A stretch of 64,000 nucleotides of DNA from Dryomyza anilis (GCA_951804985.1 OX638130.1:79230583-79294582); one strand, 5' to 3'; counted from the stretch's first letter, positions 22,138-34,259 are shown. Program-made: numbers and translations. The notes: generated by a model from the sequence alone, not told the origin.

Positions 22138-23366
22138 TAGGTATGTCAATCCCAGTATCACGGGTTTTTAGTCAAATTAGTCCCGTAAAAACACAGGTTC
22201 ATGGACAAATGCAGGGATTTTTGGAATTTTATAAATTGCTAGTAGTATATTTTTTTATAAGTTTGTATATCTTTCAATGTTCATTTGGTGAAAAAGTATA
22301 CTTAACATTAAAAATCTAAAAAATTAAATTTGCAGGAGAACTCTGCAAAGTGTTTTATAATTATCTTTGGTTTTTAAAACAAATGAGTTTTTCCCCGTTT
22401 TCCCAAATATTTTAATTGCATTATTTATTAAAAATAAAAATTGGTATGTCTTCTTACCAGGGATTGAAACATTTTTAAAATAGTGGTTCCGTGATTCCGG
22501 TTCCAACAAACAAAAAGAAGGTCTTTATTTACATAGTGCAGCTAGAGTTTATCACAAGAAAATTTGAGTCGGAAAATAATTTCCTATGCTTGAGTATTGC
22601 AGATGAAATTAAAAACACTTTAAATCAATATTTTATCATCTAAATAAAGCTGTTTTGGATCGAAGTAGGCTTAAAAAATTAGTGATTGAATCTATTATTG
22701 TCTTATGTTCGCGCATCGTCTTTTACATTTTCTCAAGTTAAACCTGTCACAAATATAATTGTGTTTATACATTCTTTGTAGTTCTGAATCCAAATATGCT
22801 AACGATCAATTTCTGTGACGTATAGTAAAAAAATCCTAAAGTCTGCCAATAATTAAATTTTTACTCATTACATTATATTGTTTATGATTTATTGGCGTAC
22901 GCGCATTGCAACTGAAGGTAAAAAAATAACTTTAAAAAATAATTTCATGTTTAGGGTAATAAAAATGTATTTTGTATCAGAATAGGTTCCAAAAATTAGA
23001 GTTTAAATCATTAATGTCCTCCTAAAATTGGGAAGTTTAAAACATCTAAAAATCGTAATTTTATTTAGTAAAAGGAGGATATTCAGGAGGATATTAATAT
23101 ATTCAAACTCTATTTTTTGAGCCTATTCCGATGCTTAAGCACATAATTAAAATACGCTAACGATTGCAAATTTAAAATTTAATAGTTGTAATATTTTCTA
23201 CACGTTATTTTGGTTGTACAAATTGTACTTACATATATTAGGGCTGGATTGGAAGCCCTAATATATATGCAATTGACGAGGTGTATCAAAACATATACAT
23301 TTACTTGTTTCTGGCTAATTCCATATTGACAGGTCCTTAATGTCCTTAATATTCTAACATAATCAC
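22138..23366. other. non-coding stretch, possible outer part of a large old element
   Basis: Opens TAGGTATGTCAATCCCAG, which is partly mirrored at 27310-27330 (see findings). Contains one small GGTTCC-type block at 22465-22505 and an inverted repeat TTAGGGCTTCC.../...GGAAGCCCTAA around 23240-23260. No gene. Confidence 0.35.
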
Positions 23367-23654
23367 TAGGGATGTAACGGATGTCACTTCTGCGGATGCA
23401 CAGCCGGGTCTTTCAAAAAAAAGATCTCCGGATGCGGATCTCTCTTCACAAATATTATATACATACACAAATAAAAAAAAAAATGAAAATCGTATTAAAT
23501 AAAAAAAATATATATATATTAAAATCCAGTAGTATTTCCAATAATCAAAAAATATCATTAAATTCATACAATTAAGAAAATTTAAGCACGTATTGGCGAA
23601 ATATTAAATTTTGATTCAAAATTATTTATTTAATTTAAATCACTTGATTTTCTT

Positions 23655-23777
<123 letters not shown>

Positions 23778-23779
23778 AA

Positions 23780-24466
23780 TAGCTGGACCCGTGCACGACT
23801 CGTGCCAAGATTTTGTGAATGCAAGGATATGGAGTGATTTTATTAATATAAAGAACATTTTTATTATTTATTTCCGTAGAATTCTTCCCGGTAGAATTCT
23901 TTACCGTAGAAGAGTTTTTCCCAGTAGAAGTTTTAGTGTGGTGAATTTTTGTGTGATGAGTTTTCTGGTGTGGTGAGTTTCGGTGTGGTGAGTTTATAAA
24001 ATTTGGGGTGGTTGATACCCTGGTGTGAAATATCTTGATATCACTATAATAACTGTTGACATACACCATCTGGAAAATGTACCTTCTATGGGGGATGCCA
24101 CGCCCAGTAGTCCAATCGCGCCCACATTCCGCGAGACCGATTAGAATGGTTATATATAACGCTGACCAAAATTTTCTTTAAATTTGCTATCCTAATTGCT
24201 GATATAATGTGTTTTTAATTTTTGGGTTATATGCGAGGTGACACGCCCAGTCCACCAATCTCACCGAGATATAGTCTATACTCTGCCCAGACCCAACATA
24301 CATATTGTGTCAAAATTTGATTCCATTCGGTTCGGCCGTTTAGACGTTTATTCGGAATATATAGACATACAGACATACAGACATACAGACATACAGACAT
24401 ACAGACATACAGACATACAGACATACAGACATACATACATACTTACATTCATAAATATATAGTAGA
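23780..24466 (+). mobile_element. 'CTGGACCCGTGCACG' repeat, copy 1
   Basis: Opens AGCTGGACCCGTGCACGACT, then TTTTGTGAATGCAAGGATAT and GTAGAATTCTTCCCGGTAGA. Follows with repeated GTGTGGTGAGTTT words, CCACGCCCAGT...CCAATC blocks, and 'TTCGGCCGTTTAGACGTTTA'. It ends in an (ACATACAG)n tract just before the next copy. Such 'CGGTTCxGCCGTTT' plus microsatellite 3' ends are common in insect retroposons; I cannot name the family. Confidence 0.65.
24357..24440. repeat. (ACATACAG)n octamer microsatellite, about 9 units
   Basis: The octamer is repeated without error before degenerating to ACATACATACTTAC. Long 'YVCMSVCL' and 'IQTYRHTD' frames come from it. Confidence 0.95.
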
Positions 24467-24856
24467 CTAGCTGGACCCGTGCACGACTCGTGCCAAGATT
24501 TTGTGAATGCAAGGATATGTAGTGATTTTATTAATATAAAGAACATTTATATTATTTATATCTTCCCTGTAGAACGCTTTGCAGTAGAATTCTTCCCCGT
24601 AGAGTTTTTTACAGTAGAAGTTGTAGTGTGGTGAGTTTTAGTGTGGTGAATTTTAGTGTGGTGAGTTTCAGTGTGATGATTTTAGTGTGGTGTATTTTAG
24701 TGTTGTGAGTTTTAGTATGGTGAGATTTAGTGTGGTTAATTTTAGTGTGGTGAATTTTTAGTGTGCTGAATTTTGATGTGGTGAGTTTTAGTGTGGTGAA
24801 TTTTAGTGTGGTCAGTTTTAATGTGGGTAATTTTAGAGTTTTATGGGAGGTGCCAC
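24467..24856 (+). mobile_element. 'CTGGACCCGTGCACG' repeat, copy 2, with expanded 14-bp array
   Basis: Starts TAGCTGGACCCGTGCACGAC right after copy 1. From 24618 to 24838 it holds about 15 units of 'GTGTGGTGAGTTTTA', a variant minisatellite. Ends ATGGGAGGTGCCACGTTTC in an A-run. Confidence 0.7.
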
Positions 24857-25579
24857 GTTTCAAAAAAAAAAAAAAATTATTGAAATAAATTTAATCAAAA
24901 AAAATATTTGTGAATACAATTTGTAAATAAACTTTTGAATAACGATTAAAAAAAAACTCAAAGAAATTTGAAATAATTTCCATACAAATAAAATTTATTC
25001 GTTATTCAAAATGTTTGAATAAAAAACTGAAAAATAACGAATAAAGAAATAGCGCTTTTTGCATTTTCTATTTTTTAAGACTCAATTAATTTTTTTTTGC
25101 GATTTTTTTAAATATCCGAAACATATTCTTAATAAACGAATTTGGTCCTACGTCTTTGGGGTTGAAGTTGTTTCAGGCTAGTCGTGTGAGTTCTTGATTA
25201 GAATCTGGAAGCCAATCGGAATAACATACTACGAAATCGGATTATTTTTTATACTTTTCTAATAATAAAAAATATGAATTTATTGAGAACGTTACAACAT
25301 AATTGCTGTGCTGAAATCGTACGTAAATTATTAAATTAATTCACAATTTATTAATAAAAATTGCATTGATATTGTTATGTTTAAAATTTTTTAATATAAA
25401 GCAAAACATCCGCAAAGATGCGGATGTGTCATTGCGGATGCGGATGCGGACGCAGATGTCAAAATAATGCGAATGCGGAGCTCCGCTACATCCATAATAA
25501 TCACCATATGTAACTTACTAACTTTATATATAGTTATCGTCGCTATAGGCCAATACAATTTGAAGATGTGTTCTGAGAT

Positions 25580-27080
25580 CATCAACACATATGACCATGT
25601 AACACCGTCTAGACGCGTCTTCCAATAACACTACACAACAGTCATTCTGCGCAGCTGTCAAGGTTATTTTGGTATTATGTAAAATGACGCCCTGATTCCG
25701 AAAATATTGTTTAATAATGTTTTTTTGGATATCTTTACAAAATAAGGGCAAATAACTTTTGAACCGAGCTTCTATGAAGGTGCTCACATATATTTGTAAA
25801 TATCTCGCGTTCTAAATAACACATATGATATGTGTTATATCAAATGAAAGGTAATTGAATATCCAATGAACATTTCTTAGAACATTTTTAAATTAATTCA
25901 TTCGTTTAAAAAAAAGCATTTTTTTCAACAAAAATTCATTTAAAAAAATTGGAAAAAATCGAGAAAGTAACATGATACACAAATTTTAATTTTCCAAAAT
26001 TAGTTCACACTCTTTCGAAGAAATTGGGCTATCAATAAAAATATATGAGTAACATTTGAGGATAAAAAAAGTTATGTGAACACAATATAATTGAGTGCTA
26101 TACAAATAGGTATAAAAATAAAAAATAAAAAATGTGAGCGGATCACGCTCATTTTTTGAGCACCTATTGTTAGATGATTGCTTGTAATTAATTTTAAATT
26201 TTATAACTTTATCTTTAATTTTTAACGAGATATGTGATCCTAAAAAGTAAACCCATATCTCGTAGTGGATGTAGTAGATTACGTTGACTAATTCAACTCA
26301 TTTTCGAACTTTGAATTACTATTCTACTAAAATATATTGAAAATAAATTTCACTTCATTCGGAATAGCAGTTTTAAAGTTATCGTGTGTAGGCGGACAGA
26401 CAGACGTTGATATCTAAATCGACTCGGAAAGTAATGATGATCAAGAAAATATATACTTTTTCATACCAGTCACGCCTATTAAATGAAATATCCTCACAAA
26501 CATTGTATAACTTGTATAGGGTATAAACATAAAATGCAATTTTTTTTAGTGTAAACTCAATTGTAATTCTTTCACATGATTTCTGTTCTCAAAATGTATT
26601 CATTGATTTCTTTTAATTTTACATAATTTTCTTTAAAAATGTGCAGGCTGGAATATTACAAATTTTGCATCATCTTGCGTTTTTCGCCTTTTTTTAAATG
26701 CATTTTGGAATAAAATGTTGGTCGAAAAAATTTACATTTTTCGAGTTCTTCTATAGAGATCTCTTAAACCAATTCCAAAGTGTTGTAAGAAATGTTTATT
26801 GAATATTTAATAACCATTCAATATAACAATTGATCATATGAGTTTTATTAAACGCGAGATATTCACAAATATATGTGACCATCTTTTTGAAAATTCAGTA
26901 CAAAAGTTATTGCCCGAAATCTCGTAAACCTATACATAGAAAATGTTTTAATTCATATATTCAAATTCTGTGAGTCATTTCGAATAATACTAAAATTATG
27001 GAATTTACTGCGCAAACTGTTTTTCTTATTTTGTTGTGTAGTGTAATCGGAGGTTGTTGAAATTTGAACGAGATATTACT
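25580..27080. repeat. imperfect inverted repeat, arms about 300 bp, loop about 0.85 kb
   Basis: Left arm (25580-25890) reversed matches the right arm (26760-27080). Shared blocks are 'CGCGAGATATTxACAAATAT', 'TAAGAAATGTTxATTGxATA', 'CAAAAGTTATT(T)GCCC' and 'TTGTGTAGTGTxATxGGA'. The loop contains a worn mini-me fragment at 26390-26530. A minus frame at 25787-25524 has no known family. Confidence 0.6.
26390..26530 (-). mobile_element. mini-me-like fragment, diverged
   Basis: Contains GACAGACAGACG, TGATGATCAAGAAAATATAT and GTATAGGGTATAAA in the inverted family order. Confidence 0.6.
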
Positions 27081-27678
27081 CCATCACAGATTTGAGGGAC
27101 GTTGACTTGCAGTTCAACAAAATGAATTTGAAGCACTCTAGTCCATACTCAAAAAAAGTGATTTGTTTATAATTGTTTAATATTCAAACAGAAATATGAT
27201 TATTATATGTTTGTTTTTTTATTATTATTTGAAATTACGGTACTAATCCCTGTATCCAGGGTTTCATATTTAAACCCGAAATTTGGTCCGGATATGGTCT
27301 GGGATATGGTCTGTGATTGATATACCTTAGTATACATAACACCGTACGTCAAAATTCAACTTTTGGCTGAACACATTAGTGCATTTCAATATTTTACTCA
27401 TATGACCCTTAATCTATGAAATAAGGGTCGTATGAGTGATATTAGTAAACACAAAAGTACTTGGAGACTACGGGGCATTAATCTTGAAATGTCAAGCTTA
27501 AAAAAACGATGTTGTCCAATTGGGATGAAATTTGGCAAAACGTTTAGTTTTTTGAGTCTAAGTCTAACCACATATAATTTTTTTTTTGAAAAATATTTTT
27601 CAAGTTTCCATAACTTTTAAAAATTACAATATTACACTTTACGGTATTCATATTTAACAATTTTAAATATAATAATAG

Positions 27679-27974
27679 TTTGGCGCTACAGTCCTGTATA
27701 GAACTTCGGCCGAGCTCTCTCACCATTTTGAGCTGTGCGTGTTATATTTGTACCCAAAGTGGTGGGACCTACAGTTTATTGCCGAATCCGAACGGCGGGT
27801 GAGAGCTTTTCATAGGCAATGGTTTTACTCTCGTAGGTTTGCCATTTACTGACGAGAGGTAGCGCGGTATAGAATAATGTTTCTATGAAAAGGTGTTGTT
27901 AGCCCTAGTCCAGGCTTGAACCGGGGACCTTTCGGCTCGCAGTCCAACGCACCAACCACTGAGCAACCGCGGCT
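27679..27974 (-). mobile_element. tRNA-derived SINE (about 296 bp)
   Basis: Read on minus from 27974: a tRNA-like head with A-box-like TTGCTCAGTGG and B-box-like GGTTCAAGCCT at normal spacing, the internal RNA polymerase III promoter. A tRNA-unrelated body follows, with GCGCCAAACTATTATTATAT at the 3' end. The related arm at 29940-30052 lacks this sequence and reads straight through, confirming an insertion. Flanks AAATATAATAATA and AAATATTACTATT may be a worn target duplication. The head is not a tRNA gene. Confidence 0.82.
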
Positions 27975-28828
27975 ACAAATATTACTATTAAATAATGTTG
28001 TCTTATAAAAATAAATACGGATTTTTATACGTATTTTATACGGAACTAGTAATTCTGTTAAAATACTGTGAGAAAATTATGTTTCTGAAGTTAATATTTT
28101 TATTTTTAGTTTCATACAATTTGTACTTCTTTTCCACGTGTTTTTTTAACATGGCAATGCTGATAAACATATTATGTAAATCTCAGGATACTTAATTTTG
28201 TGGATCCTGTTTGCTTTAAATTTTTGTTTTGTTTTGATGTCGATATCGTCCACGAGGAGTTCAATATACCAAAAAAAAAAAATAATAATAAAAACTAGAC
28301 AGTTTTGGATGATATCTCGACGGATCTACGGAATTTCCGTTGTTCATGGGAATTGTTGATCGAGTAGTTGTTCTACCAAATTCATCGGCTAAATGCTAAC
28401 GCACTTTGGCTTGTATTAATTTGAATAAAACGAAAGTTAGAAATAACCGTGGATCAGAAAAGCCATAACTTATCTGAAAACGAGAACGTATCCGTCGAAG
28501 TGGATACTAAAATGGAACGAAAACGTACCGTCAAATTCCATGAATCCGTTTGTATGCCGTATTTTCCGTATTTCGATAACAATATTTTTAACTTCGTTTC
28601 AATGGTACTATTTTCGTGCCGTAGTAGACGGACTACACCGTTCTCTTTCCGTTAATACTCTGCTACGCAGGTGTCGATTTTATACCGTTATAGCCAAATG
28701 TTTGAAACATAAAAATACATTTACCAATACCAATATTGATGATTTTGTGTACGATAATTTAATTAATTGTTCATGATTTCATTGCAAATGAGCAGCCATC
28801 ATTTTTCAAAAATTTAAAACATAATTTA

Positions 28829-29540
28829 TTACCTGGAGACTTCGCCGTAACATTTGATTTCGCCGAAAATTACGCATTCGTCGTGCAGAACTCTGTACAG
28901 TTATTCCACTGGAATAATGACCAGGCTACGATATTTACAACTGTGATTTATTACCTTGACAATAACGAATTAAGACATAAAAGTTTGACAGTAATAATAT
29001 AATATCATGACACTGTCGCTGTTTATAACTAACAAAAAATATTATAACTTATTTAAAAGACTTTAAGACTCAGATGGAGCTGCTCAACACTTTAAAAATA
29101 AAAGTAATTTTTCCTATTTGTTAGCTCATCAAACGGATTTTGACATTATAGCTTAATGGCACTTCCATGCAACTGCACATGGCCAAGGAGCATGTGATGG
29201 AATAGGACCTATTATAAAAAGACAAGCAGCTCGTTATAGTCTGCAATGTTCTACTACCGATAGAATTTTAAATGCGAAGGCTTTGTTTCTCAGGGCTAAG
29301 GAACACAGCAGAGAAACCGAAATTTGTTTTAGCAGTAAAGAAAACTATAATATAACGGCAGAACTATCAAAATTGAGGATCGACAAAGCTGTATCCATAA
29401 AAGGAACCTTGCAGTATCATGCCTTTATACTAATAGGAGATGGAAGAATTATTCTCAAAAAGTTTTCAGCATCTAAAGAGTCTGCATATTTTCCAAAAGC
29501 AAAATATGTTCAGAGCCAAAAACGAAAAAACAATCAATAA
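28829..29540 (+). pseudogene. remnant of a 'DFAENY...SDGAA...HGKGxCDGxG' transposon-type protein
   Basis: A decayed frame reads LPGDFAVTFDFAENYAFVVQ, then VQLFHWNNDQATIFTTVIYY and LRHKSLTVI. After a frame change it reads DSDGAAQHFKNKSNFSYLL, a stop, WHFHATAHGQGACDGIGPII, KRQAARYSLQ and a C-terminal tail ending at 29540. I recall this order (DFAENY, SDGAAxQxKN, ATxHGKGxCDGxGG) from uncharacterised, probably transposon-encoded proteins in insects, cnidarians and fish. The two Asp motifs suggest an RNase H-like fold, but that is inference. One frameshift and at least one stop make it a pseudogene. An N-terminal part may lie in 28449-28775, where no motif is seen. Confidence 0.6.
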
Positions 29541-31211
29541 AAAACTCCTGTCTGTTTTTCTGTTTAATTGTTTTTTCTTAGAGTAATGAAATAAAGTTTC
29601 AATATTATTAATATTATTCAAATAACTAATATCGATTTTCTGTAAAAGAAATGTTATCTTTTTGCTTTTGGCATTAAATTGTAGTAGTTATACCTAATTA
29701 AAAAAAATGTATAAAATTTTGATTACATCCTGTATATCATTGGGGATTAACTCTAAAACATTATTTTTAATGATGTAAATAAAAAAAATAAATCCCTAAA
29801 ATAATCGTAATTTAAAGTGGTTCAACTTTTATTTCTTTTGGCATTATAAAAAAAAAAATATATATATATATATCTATTTAAAGATAAAAACAAGATTAGA
29901 GTGGTCATAAGTTGTGCAAAGGTAGTTCAAAACTATGTCTAAAACATTATTTAATAGTGATATTTAACGTTTTTTGAATATGAATATCGTAAAGTGTAAA
30001 ACTTCATAACTTGAAAAATATTTTTCAAAAAAAAAAAAAAATATATGTGGTTCAGTGAGGTCAACTGGAGGGGAATTCCCCAATTTGTGGGGAATTTTAG
30101 TCTTAGTGGGTAATCGGGGAATGGTCCACTTTTGGCGGAGAATTTCTAATAAGGTTCTGTTACATTTCTAAGGGTTGGAATATAGGGGCATATTCCAACT
30201 TTTGATCGAATTTCATATGCAAATTTCAAAACAAACGTTTTTACTTTCAGATTCGATATCTTAGTACAATAAATAATTTTTGAAATGAATTTAAACAGAA
30301 TGCTTTGACTTCAACGCTTTCAATTCGTTTGAAAAGTAATAAATTAATAATCGTTTGCTTAGAATTTTGCAGGTAAAATCGGATTCGATAGAAAACTGGG
30401 ACATAACACTATATTCCAATCATGTGAGAGATCATAATTTGGCTTCTAATCAATACAATCTATTAAATATGATTTCTAGATCTAGATACATTCCTTTAAC
30501 ATTTTTTGAATGTTTCTGATGTTACGTTTTTAAATATAGGATATTTTTACTTAATGTTAGACCTGCAAATTTGACATGCCCCTTAATACTTGAAAAAATA
30601 TTGTTTTGAGTATTTTAAAGATTGCGATTATTGGAAATTTAATATTTCAAAACTAAAGTCAATGACAAAAATGTATTAAAAAAATGATCAAAATTTTAAA
30701 AAAATCAAAAAGAATATATATTTACAATTGCTCATTTGTTTATACAAGTCTTTAAATGGTTAAATATCATTTTCGAAATAATTTGCTCCTATTCAAAATA
30801 TTTTTATCTGCATAAATTACTCATTTTCGGTATTATTTTAAACCTAATATAATTTGTTTAATATGTTTTTTCAGTCACATTATAGTCAATATTTCACTTA
30901 TATTTTAAATTTCATATTAACTGAGTACTAATTGTCTATCTATCTGTATGTAATGTTTAAAGAAATTCGGACACTTTTATTTCGATCTATAGACTTTTGA
31001 AATATTTATTTAAGCTAAGTTTAAACTTTCTCTGAAAACTAGAACTTAATTATTAAATATAGCACCACTTAGTAATTTATAATTGGTCAATTTATAATGG
31101 CTGATAAATGTCATTCAAAAATTAGAGAAATTAAAAAAAATAAAAATTAAATGAATAACGTATTGCGTAATATACATATGTTCTCTGGATTATTTCGATT
31201 TTTATTAAAAA

Positions 31212-31425
31212 CTAGCTGGACCCGTGCACGATTCGTGCCAAGATTTTGTGAATGCAAGGATATGGAGTGATTTTATTAATATAAGGAACATTTTTATTAT
31301 TTATATCTTCCCCGTAAATTTATTCCCCGTAGAACGCTTTTCCGTAGAATTCTTCCCGGTAGAATTCTTTCCCGTAGAATTCTTCCCCGTAGAGTTTTCC
31401 CACTTTTTCCTTACGTTCGATTTAT
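31212..31425 (+). mobile_element. 'CTGGACCCGTGCACG' repeat, copy 3 (5' part)
   Basis: Starts TAGCTGGACCCGTGCACGAT and shares TTTTGTGAATGCAAGGATAT and AATTCTTCCCGGTAGAATTC with 23780 and 24467. GTAGAATTCTTxCCC words are tandemly repeated. The frame with repeated PVEFF comes from this array. Confidence 0.75.
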
Positions 31426-31689
31426 CCACAACAATTAAGTAAATTCAATGGTGTATAAAAGTGCCCACTCAAATATTACATTTTAATGGTAAAAGTGAAA
31501 ATAAAATATCCTGTGATTTAAATTATCAACACGTTTCTTTTCAGAGTTTACTTTGATGATAGCGTCGCCGATCGGACTTGGTTCTTCTGCGAAGAAATCT
31601 CAAGTCGTTGTACAATTTTGCCTTCGAAGGATTTAAAAAGATGATGGCGATGTATACCAGGATGTACCAGGATACTGTTTTAATTCTAG

Positions 31690-31850
31690 AATAAATAAAA
31701 ATACATTTGATTCATTTTCTTTTAATTCAATAAAAATTTCTCCGCGAATTCTAATGGTTTACCTTTTCCAAATATTCATCAACTGTCTTCCTATTTGTCA
31801 GATGTTTAATTGATGGTTGCTAGACATAATCGTAAATTTGAAAGATATTT
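31690..31850. repeat. dispersed repeat Z, copy 1
   Basis: Matches 32826-32975 in the same orientation: 'TTTTAATTCAATxAAAAT', 'TCCGCGAxTTCxAATGG', 'CTTTTCCAA', 'GTxAGATGTTTAATTGATG'. No coding sense. Confidence 0.6.
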
Positions 31851-31929
31851 TCCAAAAATATTTATCGTATTTGTAGGATGTTGGAGAGATGGTTGTCTCA
31901 AAGATGATCTAAATAATTTGTAAATAACT

Positions 31930-32300
31930 TGATATTTAGGGCTGTGATATTTCTGGCCCAATGTAGTACGGCCCAATGACGCCGCCGCCCCATAAACCGC
32001 ACCAAACCGTAATTTTTTCGGGATGCAATGATGACTCATGGAGTACGTGTGGATTGCTGTCTGACCAATAACGCATATTTTGTTTATTGAGGAAGCCATT
32101 CAGCCAGAAATGAGCCTCATCGCTGAAGATGATTTTTCGATGAAAATCCGAATCATTTTTAAGTTGTTGCTCAGCCCAATTCACGAACATACGACGCTTC
32201 TGGTGGTCAGCTGCTTCAGTGGCATGAAATGGCAAACCTTACTGAAGATAAATGTCAAAAGAGCGGCAAGAAATATGGCGTCGTTTGCTGTCCCTGTTGA
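31930..32300 (-). pseudogene. Tc1/mariner-family transposase fragment
   Basis: On minus from about 32235: HQKRRMFVNWAEQQL, DSDFHRKIIFSDEAHFWLNG, LNKQNMRYWSDSNPHVLHES, LHPEKITVWCGLWGGGVIGP. 'FSDEAHFWLNG' carries the second catalytic Asp of the DDE/D triad. The N-terminal DNA-binding part and the third acidic residue are absent; the frame ends at 31936. A fragment of about 100 of the normal roughly 340 residues, so non-functional. It is nested in the hAT element above. Confidence 0.85.
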
Positions 32301-32825
32301 AAAATCCTTTATATAACGCTGACCAAAATTTCATGCGGGGAATTTTATAGTCAATTGGGGAATTTGTTAAGAATATCGGGGAATATGAAATTATGAGTTG
32401 GCATCACTGATGTGGTTAGAGTTAGACTCAAAAAACTAAACTTTTTGCACAAATTTCATCCCAATTGGACAACATCGATTTTTTGAGCTGGACATTTCAG
32501 GAGTTTCAGGTTAAGGATATATCTTCAACCGAATAGTTACATAAGAGAGTTATTTAACCATTCTGCGAAAAAATATCATCTGATGGCCTGAGATATTTTA
32601 AGTGAAAAATGTTGCACTTGTATTTACGGATTCCATTTTAATTATTTATCGACAGGATAAAATAATAAATGTACTAATTTATAATTGTTTCCATGTATAA
32701 ATACGTAAAATAGGTATAAATATACTTTCAGCATATTTAAAATATGATTTACAGGTATGCAAATACTTACCTTATTGTTAACAGATTCAATGAAAGGATC
32801 TGCTTTTATTCCCAAATAATTAAAA

Positions 32826-32975
32826 AATATATATATTTTATTACATTTATTTTAATTCAATTAAAATGATTCCGCGATTTCAAATGGAGTAACTTTTCCA
32901 AGTTTTCCTCAACAACATCTTTATATTTGTAAGATGTTTAATTGATGTTTGCTTTAAGTAATCGAAAGTTTGAAA
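32826..32975. repeat. dispersed repeat Z, copy 2
   Basis: Partner of 31690-31850. It lies outside the hAT element, so one copy moved or duplicated independently. Confidence 0.6.
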
Positions 32976-33640
32976 AAATGTTGCCAGCATAATGTTCTGC
33001 GTTGACTGCACTTGTGGAATTCGATACTGCGCTATGGTGAATGTAGCTTTTCATATACTGTTGCACAATTCAAAAGTCTGGTTATAGAGAAAATCTAATC
33101 ATTTCATAACTCTTGCTGGCGGTTGTATCATATTGTTGTATGTAGTTCATTATGGTAGATTTTCATATTCGTGCTGAATTTTATATTATGAATTATTTTC
33201 TGTTGCCTATAATGCTATGAATTCTGAAATCATTTGGCTTTGGATTAAATAAATAAAATATATTGATCGTAATTGTCCCATGTTTGACGATCTAAGTAAT
33301 TTGAAAGTAATAGCCCTATTCTGACGAGCATTACATATTCTCACAACAGAATTTTACGCCAAAACCTCCCATAAATTGGGGTGAATCTTAAATTAAGATG
33401 TTTTCGTATTCTGCCACATACTTAAGAGGCTGAGAGGGTCACAACGATTAGGAATATTGTGAGAGTCAAAGTAGCAGATCACAACGTATAAACAATTAAA
33501 AGGGTAGTTTAACGGATAGACATATAATATCTAAAACTGTCTCCAACAACAAACTACAGTTAAAAGCAATGAATGCATCTCTATGCGAACAGGCTGCTTT
33601 TTCACTAAAACAATTATGTGAAAATATAATTTGATTAAAA
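32976..33640. other. non-coding stretch
   Basis: No gene or repeat boundary recognised. The short patch 33300-33450 has a slightly different composition. Confidence 0.4.
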
Positions 33641-33644
33641 TATA

Positions 33645-34020
33645 TAAAATATATTTGATTATTTGAAAATAATCAAAAAAAAAAGTAATCCGAATACTTT
33701 TTTTGATTATTTCTAATTTTCTTGATTATTTTTTGATTATCAAATAATCAAAGAATAGTAAACAAAAATAGAAATAATAAAAAAAAATAGTCGGATTATC
33801 AATCAGATTATAATCAAAAAAAGTATTCGGATTACTTTTTTTATTATTTTCAAATAATCAAAAAAAAGTAGTCGGATTACTAGTTTTTAATTATTTTAAA
33901 GTAGTCCGGAAAATAATCGATAAATGTATTAAGAATCAAATTACTTTTTGATTATTTCTAATCGTAATCAAAATTTTTGATTACGACTACTAAGAATCGT
34001 AACCAAAAGTATTCGTAATC
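33645..34020. repeat. AT-rich block of AATAATC/GATTATT and GTAATCCG/CGGATTAC inverted words
   Basis: TTTTTTTGATTATTT, AAATAATCAAAA, AGTATTCGGATTAC and GTAATCCGAATACT recur on both strands, so the block can fold on itself at many registers. Confidence 0.75.
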
Positions 34021-34259
34021 CAACCTTTACAGCTCTGGTTGGGACTAACAAAATTGTAGCGATACCATCGGTCAATGAATGTTGTTGTACTTGCAAATGG
34101 AATGAAATAATATCAGTAGTAGACGTGTATTTGTTGTTGTATTCGATTTACTGAAATACTTGCATTGTACGGACCAAAAAAACGCGAGTCCGCCTTTCTG
34201 CGAAATGTCGTTATAAGGAAAAAACAAACACATTTTTCTACAACAAGAATAGTTTCTAG

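Larger units (their letters stand above)
30053..32409. mobile_element. hAT-like element (2357 bp) with perfect 8-bp target duplication
   Basis: ATGTGGTT flanks both ends (30045-30052, 32410-32417). Termini are CAGTGAGGTCAACT and, inward on minus, CAGTGATGCCAACT, fitting YARNG. The uninterrupted target is visible in the opposite arm near 27567. It contains a 'CTGGACCC' repeat (31212-31420) and a Tc1-like transposase fragment (31930-32300). No hAT transposase is recognised. Confidence 0.88.
27486..32505 (+). mobile_element. old DNA transposon with about 200-bp terminal inverted repeats encoding a DFAENY-type protein (later interrupted twice)
   Basis: The left arm (27486-27678 plus 27975-28000) is the reverse complement of the right arm (32505-32410 plus 30052-29940). 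Shared blocks include GTTGTCCAATTGGGATGAAA, GTTTAGTTTTTTGAGTCTAA, GAAAAATATTTTTCAAGTT, TACACTTTACG and ACTATTAAATAATG. Subtracting the SINE in the left arm and the hAT element in the right arm gives about 2.3 kb. Between the arms is a decayed protein with transposase-like motifs. That the arms are this transposon's own ends is inference from symmetry; outer ends and target duplication are not resolved. Confidence 0.55.

Noticed and set aside
24357..24440. CRISPR-like direct repeats
   Set aside because: Contiguous octamers without spacers in a fly genome are a microsatellite.
24227..24546. YVCMSVCL repeat frames
   Set aside because: Produced by the (ACATACAG)n microsatellite on both strands.
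27900..27975. tRNA gene on the minus strand
   Set aside because: A and B boxes are present, but the sequence continues into a SINE body and interrupts an older repeat arm, so it is a SINE head.
32080..32316. Plus-strand frame over the Tc1-like fragment
   Set aside because: The minus strand encodes the clear transposase motifs; the plus frame is its shadow.
33645..34020. Possible replication-origin-like AT-rich palindromes
   Set aside because: Simple-sequence inverted words with no independent evidence of origin function.
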